26,173 nucleotides of DNA, from positions 1 to 26,173 of IMG/VR virus record IMGVR_UViG_3300030451_002636; one strand, written 5' to 3'. Positions within the stretch are counted from its first letter, which is position 1. Each line of letters begins with the position of its first letter. A program made the translations under genes and the position numbers. The notes under the pieces were generated by a model that saw only the letters and a program-made list of their open reading frames with translations, was not told the DNA's origin and did not search any database. Positions 17,032 through 22,026 of this stretch are shown in pieces. This DNA comes from a virus.

Positions 17032-17058
17032 TATATATCCTTTTATAATAGTCATAAG

Positions 17059-17084
17059 AGGGCGACATCAGTCGCCCTTTTTTT
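17059..17084 (+). terminator. Rho-independent terminator
   Basis: GGGCGAC and GTCGCCC pair perfectly around the loop ATCA, with an extra A-T pair outside, and are followed by seven T residues. It lies 28 bp after the plus-strand gene's stop codon. Confidence 0.92.
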
Positions 17085-17163
17085 ATGTCCAATCGTCAGC
17101 GTCAGCAACTCTGGATGACCGGCCCGGGAACAACTTACAATATATCGTGATTAAATTTGGTTA

Positions 17164-17183
17164 GGAGTTTGCTTGGGAGTTTG
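17164..17183 (+). repeat. GGAGTTT pair 1
   Basis: Two GGAGTTTG units start 12 bp apart (17164 and 17176). This is the first of five such pairs between here and 18544. Confidence 0.6.
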
Positions 17184-17250
17184 TGAGCTTGGGGGACTAG
17201 AACGGACTTCTGGCCAACCGAGTAAGGACTAGACCCCATTACCATCTCTT

Positions 17251-17290
17251 TTGACCCAAGAGCCGAATATCTCCGTTTATCTTGGGTCAA
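17251..17290. repeat. Perfect 11-bp inverted repeat
   Basis: TTGACCCAAGA (17251-17261) and TCTTGGGTCAA (17280-17290) are exact reverse complements around an 18-bp spacer. No T-run follows, so an operator or structured RNA is more likely than a terminator. Confidence 0.6.
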
Positions 17291-17437
17291 TGTTTACTTG
17301 GCCTCTCGCCTATCGGGTCACTCCAAGTCATATGGTTAACTTTTATTTTTATCTCGGTTAATGAGTGTTAGGTTAACCTAGTTAATGTTATCTGGTGTTT
17401 ATACTCTCCAGCCCTTTCAGGTACGGAATCCGATTGA

Positions 17438-17575
17438 TTAACTAAACATACTATACATCTTTCCAAACCATGACACAATAGGTTTATTACTTTTCTTGTG
17501 GATAAGTTTCCAAGTACCTTTGTGCCACAAATATGTATATGTATAATCTTTAGTCCATTTATTCCAACGAATCAT
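17438..17575 (-). CDS. 45-residue Trp/Lys/Tyr-rich protein
   Basis: The ATG at 17575 follows AAAGGA and lies about 20 nt downstream of a strong promoter (17603-17631). The peptide begins MIRWNKWTKDYTYTYLWHKG and is basic with five tryptophans; it has no membrane segment. Promoter, short leader and ribosome site together make it a credible gene, although it resembles nothing I know. A DnaA-box match at 17497-17505 falls inside it and encodes Leu-Ile-His-Lys, so that box may be coincidental. Confidence 0.65.
   Translation of the reverse strand: MIRWNKWTKDYTYTYLWHKGTWKLIHKKSNKPIVSWFGKMYSMFS
17497..17505 (-). promoter_or_regulatory. DnaA box inside a small gene
   Basis: A perfect TTATCCACA on the minus strand. 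It lies in the coding sequence of the 45-residue protein but inside the same 1.8-kb region as five other perfect boxes. Confidence 0.45.
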
Positions 17576-17602
17576 AGTCAATCCTTTCTCTTTCTATCTC
17601 AT

Positions 17603-17631
17603 CTTATATCACGAATCCAATGTGATGACAA
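17603..17631 (-). promoter_or_regulatory. Promoter of the 45-residue gene
   Basis: TTGTCA (17626-17631) and TATAAG (17603-17608) on the minus strand each match the sigma70 consensus at five of six positions and are 17 bp apart. The predicted start leaves a leader of about 20 nt. Confidence 0.65.
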
Positions 17632-17726
17632 GTGCGAAGTAATAAAACTTACCACAGGAACTCCCGGCGCGCCCGGTGCGTGGACACCAGAGCCCATCAC
17701 CTTTTATATGGTGTAGCAAACCTTTA

Positions 17727-17744
17727 GGAGTTTGCAGGAGTTTG
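17727..17744 (+). repeat. GGAGTTT pair 2
   Basis: Two GGAGTTTG units starting 10 bp apart, just beyond the 3' end of the 29-residue membrane peptide gene. Confidence 0.6.
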
Positions 17745-17751
17745 CAGCAGC

Positions 17752-17841
17752 TCAAAAATATTGAAGCAGCAGCCACAGAGCTGCAGCACCAGCTGCCAAC
17801 TTTAAAGATCCGAGGACCAAAATTGCTAGGAAATGTAACAT
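17752..17841 (-). CDS. 29-residue hydrophobic membrane peptide
   Basis: GAAGG with 5-nt spacing precedes the ATG at 17841, and a promoter lies at 17874-17902. The peptide starts MLHFLAILVLGSLKLAAGAA and is hydrophobic nearly throughout, long enough to span a membrane once. It could be a small toxin-like or lysis-modulating membrane peptide, but that is inference from hydrophobicity. Being so short, it needs confirmation; the promoter plus ribosome site are the main support. Confidence 0.5.
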   Translation of the reverse strand: MLHFLAILVLGSLKLAAGAAALWLLLQYF

Positions 17842-17864
17842 TTTTACCTTCTACTTTCTATATC

Positions 17865-17902
17865 CTTCCTGGTCATATAGCTCCTTCAGGCCAGGAAGTC
17901 AA
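17865..17902 (-). promoter_or_regulatory. Promoter with bracketing inverted repeat
   Basis: TTGACT (17897-17902) and TATATG (17874-17879) on the minus strand are 17 bp apart. An exact 8-bp inverted repeat, CTTCCTGG (17865-17872) and CCAGGAAG (17891-17898), brackets the -10 and touches the -35, as a repressor operator would. Confidence 0.5.
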
Positions 17903-18028
17903 GAACCCGGGCATAAAAAATCGCAGAAATCCAACGAAAAATAATTTGCATCTCCCGGGAACTGGCGGGCGCCCGGTGCCTGTAGGGCTCAAATGGGCGT
18001 TTCAATTTATCTAGGTTTTTAGCCATTT

Positions 18029-18143
18029 ATGGGAGTTTCGGAGTTTGCGGTACGTCAGTCAGGGCTGCACGGGCCCGGGCGCGAGTTATCCACAGGTTAT
18101 CCACAACAAAGGTTATAGATAACCCATGGGAGTTTCGGAGTTT
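18029..18143. other. Putative origin core: 18-bp repeats flanking two DnaA boxes
   Basis: An exact 18-bp direct repeat, ATGGGAGTTTCGGAGTTT, lies at 18029-18046 and 18126-18143. Between them are a GC-rich GGGCCCGGGCGCGAG, two perfect TTATCCACA boxes (18086-18094 and 18097-18105) and the palindrome GGTTATAGATAACC (18111-18124). Segment 18074-18105 repeats 16640-16671 with one mismatch. Phased DnaA boxes flanked by iterons are typical of replication origins of phages and plasmids using host DnaA. No initiator gene was recognised in the window. Confidence 0.6.
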
Positions 18144-18351
18144 AAGCCTTCTTAAATATCCCCTCGTACATCTTGTCTAATGTACTTCTGTTATCATCGA
18201 GTATTGCCTCTTGATTCTTTCTCATTGTAGGTACAATACTATCATAATGATTTGCTATTCTATTTAACACGGTGTTGTTATCTTCTAACGCTTCGTGTAT
18301 TCTATTTAATGCATCTACTACTGCATTGTTACTATCTTCTGGTAATACCAT
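18142..18351 (-). CDS. 69-residue coiled-coil-like protein
   Basis: The frame starts MVLPEDSNNAVVDALNRIHE at 18351 after AAAGGAG and has its own strong promoter. The product is acidic and entirely helical in appearance (EALEDNNTVLNRIANHYDSI), suggesting an oligomeric coiled coil. No known family was recognised. Its stop codon overlaps the second GGAGTTT repeat of the origin-like module, so it borders that region directly. Confidence 0.75.
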   Translation of the reverse strand: MVLPEDSNNAVVDALNRIHEALEDNNTVLNRIANHYDSIVPTMRKNQEAILDDNRSTLDKMYEGIFKKA

Positions 18352-18380
18352 TTCTACTCCTTTGTTATATTTCTAATTAT

Positions 18381-18409
18381 ATTATATAATATCTGACACA
18401 CAAAAGCAA
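18381..18409 (-). promoter_or_regulatory. Promoter of the 69-residue gene
   Basis: On the minus strand TTGCTT (18404-18409) and a perfect TATAAT (18381-18386) are 17 bp apart. The predicted start gives a leader of about 23 nt containing AAAGGAG. Confidence 0.65.
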
Positions 18410-18427
18410 CCATTACAAACCATTACA

Positions 18428-18436
18428 TGTGGATAA
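18428..18436 (-). promoter_or_regulatory. Single DnaA box upstream of a promoter
   Basis: A perfect TTATCCACA on the minus strand, 19 bp upstream of the -35 of the 69-residue gene. DnaA bound here could contact polymerase, or the box may belong to the origin region. Confidence 0.55.
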
Positions 18437-18521
18437 CTTTTATCCTGTTTTTGCAGCTGCGCACCGGGCGCCGGGCGCCTGGCTGGTGTGCATCGTATTT
18501 TAGCAAAAAGGGTTTTTGGTT

Positions 18522-18932
18522 TTATGCAGGAGTTTGGGAGTTTGTCGCAAATTTGCGGAAATCTAGGTCCGTGAGCTGTCCCTCGTACAACCCGGGCACA
18601 GAAAACACGTTACTTTGGCCCAGGTCCTTGGTTTTACAGCCGTGAAACAATTTAACTTCGCCCGTGACAGGTAGCTTTACTAAGATATATGATGGTGCAC
18701 CAGCTGTGGCATGACGCATATTCCATGCAATTTGGAATGGAGATAGTACCACTTTATTACTACTATTGGCGACCTTTAACTCTACTGTAAAGAACCCTGT
18801 ATCTTTATGATAAATTAAGCAATCTGGGAAACCTGGTGTAACGTAGCTTTCTAATCTTGAAGATATGTATTCACCAGCGTCTAAGTACTTCTTGAAACTC
18901 TTCCAAAAACTTGTCTCCGTTTTTACGGTCAT
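18522..18932 (-). CDS. PD-(D/E)XK family nuclease
   Basis: The 136-residue protein fits the PD-(D/E)XK nuclease core: Glu29 in RLESY, GFPDCLIY with Asp37, VELK with Glu51 and Lys53, and Gln67 in SPFQIAW. This arrangement recalls VRR-NUC or Holliday-junction-resolvase-like nucleases, which cut branched DNA during replication or clean up DNA before packaging. The exact substrate is unknown. It overlaps the small terminase by 4 bp, so the two are co-transcribed. A GGAGTTT pair overlaps its last codons (18529-18544). Confidence 0.78.
   Translation of the reverse strand: MTVKTETSFWKSFKKYLDAGEYISSRLESYVTPGFPDCLIYHKDTGFFTVELKVANSSNKVVLSPFQIAWNMRHATAGAPSYILVKLPVTGEVKLFHGCKTKDLGQSNVFSVPGLYEGQLTDLDFRKFATNSQTPA
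18529..18544 (+). repeat. GGAGTTT pair 5
   Basis: Two GGAGTTTG units start 8 bp apart, within the final codons of the nuclease gene. Confidence 0.55.
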
Positions 18933-19489
18933 ACTTTTTCTTGTTCTTTTTTATCCTCTGATGGTACAGGCGTGATGTCTTTAAGTCCTTTGCTATCGGA
19001 TTTCTCGACTGATATGATTGTGTTGTTACCTTCTTTTTTAATTTGTCCATCTATACCTAATTCCTGTAATGCTTTTAAAACGTCTTCTCTAGACATAGAG
19101 TCAATACTACCAGTTCTGATCTCTTTTCTATCGATGTACAATCCTGCAGCTTGCCCACGCAACCGCTCAGCATTAACAGCAGCACTATAAGACTTTTCTG
19201 CCAATGACTTCTCACGTAGCCTAGCCAATTCTTGTACATGTTTATCTAATTTAACCTCATGTGTTTTTTGTAACTCTGCTCTGCGTGCCAGCACAGCTTC
19301 TACAACTTTTGGAAAGCGTTTGCCATTTAATAATTCTGATGCAGTTGTGTTTGCTCTGTCCTCTGCATATCCTGCTTGTCTTGCACATTCTGTTGGTGTT
19401 AATCTACCTTCGTTCTCTGCATATATTTTTACAAATACACGTTGTTTGTCTGTCAATCCATCATTTCTGATTGGATATCTTTTTGCCAT
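18929..19489 (-). CDS. terS: Terminase small subunit
   Basis: The 186-residue product begins MAKRYPIRNDGLTDKQRVFV. A helix-turn-helix-like segment TPTECARQAGYAEDRANTTA follows, then SELLNGKRFPKVVEAV, the pattern of small terminases of the Terminase_2 type, which select phage DNA for packaging. A coiled coil covers about 75-110. An upstream ATG at 19534 would add 15 residues, encoded partly by tandem GTGACAC repeats. I prefer 19489 because the sequence then starts like its family and the repeats become leader DNA. Both starts have weak ribosome sites. It is separated from the large subunit by the origin-like region. Confidence 0.85.
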   Translation of the reverse strand: MAKRYPIRNDGLTDKQRVFVKIYAENEGRLTPTECARQAGYAEDRANTTASELLNGKRFPKVVEAVLARRAELQKTHEVKLDKHVQELARLREKSLAEKSYSAAVNAERLRGQAAGLYIDRKEIRTGSIDSMSREDVLKALQELGIDGQIKKEGNNTIISVEKSDSKGLKDITPVPSEDKKEQEKV

Positions 19490-19491
19490 AT

Positions 19492-19686
19492 TTGTGTCAC
19501 CACTTGTGTCACCAGTTAATCTTTTATCTACCATGCTAAAACCCGCAGTATAGTTGAATTTTTACTCATTTTATTTTCTAAAAAACAAAAAAGTGCCTTG
19601 CGTCGTCTAGAGTAGTGACACATAGGTGCCACAAGATAAGTCATTGATTTATATAGCGTAATCATCATTTGTGTCACTGTGGCACC
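19492..19686. promoter_or_regulatory. Cluster of six GTGNCAC operator-like sites
   Basis: The palindromic core GTG-T/G-CAC, usually within TTGTG(T/G)CAC(C/T), occurs six times. Copies start at 19492 and 19504 (tandem, 12-bp period), about 19614 and 19625 (minus orientation), and about 19669 and 19678. The last four form two pairs arranged in opposite orientation. They lie upstream of the small terminase and downstream of the LexA-like gene, which suggests a regulator controlling packaging genes. Confidence 0.55.
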
Positions 19687-19782
19687 ACTTTTGATCCCGG
19701 TAACAAAAAAATAATTTAAAAACAGTAAATATATCACTATACATGCCACATTACAAAATATAAATTGACCGATTTCTGCCAT
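19528..19782 (-). CDS. Possible 84-residue membrane protein
   Basis: An open frame starts MAEIGQFIFCNVACIVIYLL with AAGG upstream and overlaps the LexA-like gene by 32 bp. The N-terminus would cross the membrane once (about 8-28). The rest is Cys/Arg-containing and lies over the GTGNCAC repeats, which argues against a conserved protein. It may be a real small gene or simply an open frame in a regulatory region. Confidence 0.3.
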   Translation of the reverse strand: MAEIGQFIFCNVACIVIYLLFLNYFFVTGIKSGATVTQMMITLYKSMTYLVAPMCHYSRRRKALFCFLENKMSKNSTILRVLAW

Positions 19783-19987
19783 TTCCCTTACCTATCCATC
19801 CACGCTGCACTAATTGATGTACAAACCCATGCACGTGTGATTTGGATTTTGATCCAATAAGTTGTTTTAATTCTTCATATGATGGTGCAACACCATTTTG
19901 TTTAATAAAATCTCGTATTACTTCAAATACTACTTTTTGTTTGGGTGTTAGCCCTTGTTTATCTTTTTTCTTCAAGTCCTTTGGCAT
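19751..19987 (-). CDS. LexA-type winged-helix regulator without protease domain
   Basis: The 78 residues match only the DNA-binding domain of LexA. GLTPKQKVVFEVIRDFIKQN is followed by GVAPSYEELKQLIGSKSKS (helix-turn-helix) and VHQLVQRGWIGKGNGRNRSI (wing). LexA is about 200 residues with a self-cleaving serine peptidase; that half is absent, so it cannot respond to RecA by autocleavage. It may compete with host LexA or bind its own sites, for example the GTGNCAC cluster next door. GGAG precedes the ATG at 19987. It overlaps the upstream gene by 29 bp. Confidence 0.83.
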   Translation of the reverse strand: MPKDLKKKDKQGLTPKQKVVFEVIRDFIKQNGVAPSYEELKQLIGSKSKSHVHGFVHQLVQRGWIGKGNGRNRSIYIL

Positions 19988-20354
19988 CTGGGTTACTCCA
20001 ATAATCTTTCCTTACTTCGTTTAACATTTCTGCTTCTCCCCACTCATCAATTGCTTCTTTTGTTATTGACGCTTCCAAAGTTTTCTGTATTTCTTTTTCT
20101 TCTTCTGTCAGCTCTATCCTATGTGGTCCTTTTTTACGTACATATGTATGCACTCTAGACCATGTAATAGTATATTTAGAAGCTTTTGGTCTTGTATATC
20201 CTCTTGTAGGATCTAGTGATGGAAAACTTGGGTCTGGATCTGTATCAAAATTGTCTTGTATATATTGCAATACCTCTTCGTCGTTGTCAAATTGTTTTAC
20301 AACCTTTTCTATTATCTTCTTATCTAACCATAAATTAATTTCGTATGTTTGCAT
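19959..20354 (-). CDS. Phage protein of unknown function
   Basis: The 131-residue acidic protein begins MQTYEINLWLDKKIIEKVVK. It contains SLDPTRGYTRPKASKYTITW near 46-65 and a charged helical C-terminus. No domain was recognised. It overlaps both neighbours (20 and 29 bp), so it is translated as part of the coupled minus-strand operon. Confidence 0.7.
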   Translation of the reverse strand: MQTYEINLWLDKKIIEKVVKQFDNDEEVLQYIQDNFDTDPDPSFPSLDPTRGYTRPKASKYTITWSRVHTYVRKKGPHRIELTEEEKEIQKTLEASITKEAIDEWGEAEMLNEVRKDYWSNPDAKGLEEKR

Positions 20355-20613
20355 GTGTTCCTTGTAAATACTCTATCTTTGTTACCCATCCTTTCGGTAT
20401 CGCTATTGCACCTCCACCATGATTATCATCCCGGTCCACGCACCACGATCTCATAATCACTATCTTCTCATCATTATTCACGACTAACCAACCAGTTTCC
20501 TGGCAAATGGCAAGTGGCGCTTTTAATATATCTTTTATATCAATCCAACCAGTTTCCATGTCGCGTGCGTCCTGCCACGTAACCGTTACGCGTGGTATAC
20601 TGTTAATGTCCAT
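20335..20613 (-). CDS. Small conserved-looking phage protein, beta-rich
   Basis: The 92-residue product begins MDINSIPRVTVTWQDARDME and contains GWLVVNNDEKIVIMRSW and GGAIAIPKGWVTKIEYL. It looks beta-rich and globular. Such proteins recur in marine phages near early genes, but I know no function. It is coupled to the upstream gene by a 1-bp overlap. Confidence 0.7.
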   Translation of the reverse strand: MDINSIPRVTVTWQDARDMETGWIDIKDILKAPLAICQETGWLVVNNDEKIVIMRSWCVDRDDNHGGGAIAIPKGWVTKIEYLQGTHANIRN

Positions 20614-20864
20614 TAGTTATATTTTTTATTCCAACTAGACTCTGCTTCGTCAAACATTTCTTGTATGTCATCTTCATTCTTAACAAAATCCGTGTAATTT
20701 TTTACATAATCCAACATAACCTCTAACAACATTTGATTGCTAAACTCTACGTCGTGCACTTTTACAGCTTTTATTTTAGTTAAAGTGTCATAAAAGCCTG
20801 CACCTTCGTCTATTGCCTGGCGTATTATTTTATCTATTTCCATTGCTGCTTCTATTAATTTCAT
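20613..20864 (-). CDS. Small acidic helical protein
   Basis: The 83-residue protein begins MKLIEAAMEIDKIIRQAIDE and is acidic and helical. AAGGAGG before the ATG at 20864 is the best ribosome site in this operon. No family recognised. Confidence 0.7.
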   Translation of the reverse strand: MKLIEAAMEIDKIIRQAIDEGAGFYDTLTKIKAVKVHDVEFSNQMLLEVMLDYVKNYTDFVKNEDDIQEMFDEAESSWNKKYN

Positions 20865-21055
20865 TTTTCCTCCTTTTTAGAACACAAAAAATCCAACGCT
20901 TTTTCTGCTTGTTTTATTGTATGGCTTGCACTTCTGTAGTTAGATTTACTTACCATATCTCTATAAAAATCAATTAATCTATTTAACTCTTGTCTTGCTG
21001 TTTCTACAGTCATATCTATTTCTTTCCATTTATGTTTCACAAATTTTAATTTCAT
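20861..21055 (-). CDS. Small basic helical protein
   Basis: The 64-residue product begins MKLKFVKHKWKEIDMTVETA and continues helical and basic. The ATG at 21055 forms ATGA with the stop of the preceding micro-gene, which supports it over the internal ATG at 21013. Function unknown. Confidence 0.65.
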   Translation of the reverse strand: MKLKFVKHKWKEIDMTVETARQELNRLIDFYRDMVSKSNYRSASHTIKQAEKALDFLCSKKEEK

Positions 21056-21135
21056 ATTGGTGAATTACCTATACTGTACAAACATACTAAACCCGTAGCT
21101 ATAGATAACCAAATTGCATAGTATAAATACTTCAT
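21052..21135 (-). CDS. 27-residue membrane micro-protein
   Basis: The peptide MKYLYYAIWLSIATGLVCLY... is hydrophobic and could span a membrane once. Its start forms TAATG with the upstream gene and its stop forms ATGA with the downstream gene. Precise overlaps at both ends are strong evidence for such a short frame. Role unknown. Confidence 0.6.
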   Translation of the reverse strand: MKYLYYAIWLSIATGLVCLYSIGNSPI

Positions 21136-21311
21136 TAAAAACCTGGGTACTCGGGGCACGTATCACCATCAAATGTCTGGTAATAACATACAGCGTCATT
21201 TGCGAATGTCATCTTTTCCTCATCACCATCAAACATCGCACTATAAAACGCGTCTTCTGCACGCTTTAATTCTTCTCTAGTATTAACTTCTTTTATTACT
21301 GGTTCACTCAT
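21135..21311 (-). CDS. 58-residue acidic phage protein
   Basis: The frame begins MSEPVIKEVNTREELKRAED and ends CYYQTFDGDTCPEYPGF. Composition is acidic with two cysteines near the C-terminus. The upstream gene overlaps it by 8 bp and the downstream by 1 bp. I have seen similar short proteins in marine phages but know no function. Confidence 0.65.
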   Translation of the reverse strand: MSEPVIKEVNTREELKRAEDAFYSAMFDGDEEKMTFANDAVCYYQTFDGDTCPEYPGF

Positions 21312-21453
21312 GTCTCTTATATCTCTTAATTAATATATTACGCACTCTTTCCCATTTTTTACGATCTAATATTTGTTGTGCAGTTACAGGGTGACGTAAA
21401 ACAGACTTATCTAACTCTATCTTTAATTTAATTAATCTTGCCTCTAAACTCAT
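21304..21453 (-). CDS. 49-residue basic helical protein
   Basis: Begins MSLEARLIKLKIELDKSVLR and ends with many Lys/Arg residues (KKWERVRNILIKRYKRHE). Its ATG overlaps the preceding stop as ATGA, and its 3' end overlaps the next gene by 8 bp. Nucleic-acid binding is possible from charge. Confidence 0.6.
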   Translation of the reverse strand: MSLEARLIKLKIELDKSVLRHPVTAQQILDRKKWERVRNILIKRYKRHE

Positions 21454-21548
21454 AAACCCAAAAACCAACCATAAACTTTATATACAATCCACAACGCAAT
21501 CCATATCTTAATAGGTATAAGAAAAAATGATACTAACGCCCAGATCAT
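21450..21548 (-). CDS. 32-residue membrane micro-protein
   Basis: MIWALVSFFLIPIKIWIALW followed by a second hydrophobic-aromatic part. ATGA overlaps at both the start (with the 79-residue gene) and the stop show translational coupling. It is almost wholly hydrophobic, so an inner-membrane location is likely. Confidence 0.6.
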   Translation of the reverse strand: MIWALVSFFLIPIKIWIALWIVYKVYGWFLGL

Positions 21549-21784
21549 AAACGCACCGCCATGTATTCATAATCAAAATCTGCGTGTCTTTTCTGTACCA
21601 ACGTAACTATATTGCCATCGTAAGAACTATACACATATCTCTTTAATGCATTTACACGTCTTTCATCTAACGTAGGTGCTATTTTTGCTAGCTGTGGTGC
21701 CATAATAAATCCACGGTAATATGTAATTCTATCACCACGTGCAGATTGATTAACCCAGTCCTGATATTTTCTTATACTTAACAT
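21545..21784 (-). CDS. Conserved small phage protein, first gene of leftward operon
   Basis: The 79-residue product begins MLSIRKYQDWVNQSARGDRI, has ITYYRGFIMAPQ and ends LVQKRHADFDYEYMAVRL, a pattern I recognise from marine-phage small proteins of unknown role. AAGGAG lies only two bases before the ATG at 21784, an unusually tight spacing. A TTG at 21817 in frame has no ribosome site and was not chosen. A leader hairpin ends just upstream of the ribosome site. Confidence 0.75.
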   Translation of the reverse strand: MLSIRKYQDWVNQSARGDRITYYRGFIMAPQLAKIAPTLDERRVNALKRYVYSSYDGNIVTLVQKRHADFDYEYMAVRL

Positions 21785-21794
21785 AGCTCCTTGT

Positions 21795-21851
21795 GTAAGA
21801 GCTAGGCTGAAAGGCAAAAATGTTTAATCAAAAAACACGCCTAGCCCTTAC
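21795..21851 (-). other. Leader hairpin before the first leftward gene
   Basis: GTAAGAGCTAGGC (21795-21807) pairs with GCCTAGCCCTTAC (21839-21851) with a single non-Watson-Crick position. In the minus-strand transcript the stem ends five bases before the AAGGAG/ATG, so folding could affect ribosome access. No T-run follows, so it is not a terminator. Confidence 0.55.
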
Positions 21852-22026
21852 ATAAAAAGCTTAGTGAGTAGGGGGATTCTTTGACTACCCCCAACCTTTT
21901 CGCGACAAGTCAACCTTATATAAGTTAACTACTACTTCAGTACCACCCTTGGTTACCTCAGACACTTGTCCGTACTTCCCCTCAAGCGTGCCTTACTACC
22001 TCGTTACAGTTGTTCAGCCATACTCC

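Larger units (their letters stand above)
17085..17437. other. 353-bp gap with repeats and a long inverted repeat
   Basis: No gene is supported here. It holds CCCGGG (about 17123), one GGAGTTT pair (17164-17182) and an 11-bp inverted repeat (17251-17290). GGTTAA motifs cluster at 17330-17390, including the palindrome TAGGTTAACCTA at 17369-17380. Minus-strand frames of 14 and 36 codons exist but lack convincing ribosome sites. Confidence 0.6.
17669..17979. repeat. GC-rich GCGCCCGGTGC motif copies
   Basis: The 11-bp motif occurs at 17669-17679 and 17969-17979 on the plus strand, with an inverted third copy at 18461-18471 that extends to 12 bp against the second. CCCGGG cores also occur near 16641, 17123, 17906, 17954, 18074 and 18591. 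Such motifs stand out in AT-rich DNA. Confidence 0.5.

Noticed and set aside
17110-17330. 14- and 36-codon minus-strand frames around the 11-bp inverted repeat
   Set aside because: Weak ribosome signals and no overlap with other genes. Joining them would need stop-codon readthrough, for which there is no evidence.
17599-17697. 32-codon minus-strand frame starting MGSGVHAPGAPGVP
   Set aside because: The sequence is repeat-derived and the ribosome-site spacing poor; its end overlaps the promoter of the next gene.
17844-17876. 10-codon frame with AAGGAG before the membrane peptide gene
   Set aside because: Its ribosome site lies within the spacer of the promoter predicted at 17874-17902, so it would not be in the transcript.
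17676-18014. 112-codon plus-strand open frame with GTG start
   Set aside because: It has no ribosome site, a low-complexity mixed composition, and runs through GC-rich repeats, a promoter and the 29-residue gene on the other strand.
17886-18026. 46-codon minus-strand frame starting MAKNLDKLKRPFEPYRHRAP
   Set aside because: No Shine-Dalgarno sequence or promoter was seen, and it reads through the CCCGGG/GCGCCCGGTGC repeats. It may still be real; kept out for lack of support.
19490-19534. Upstream ATG for the small terminase
   Set aside because: The added residues are encoded largely by two 12-bp GTGACAC repeats that also occur outside the gene, so they look like operator DNA.
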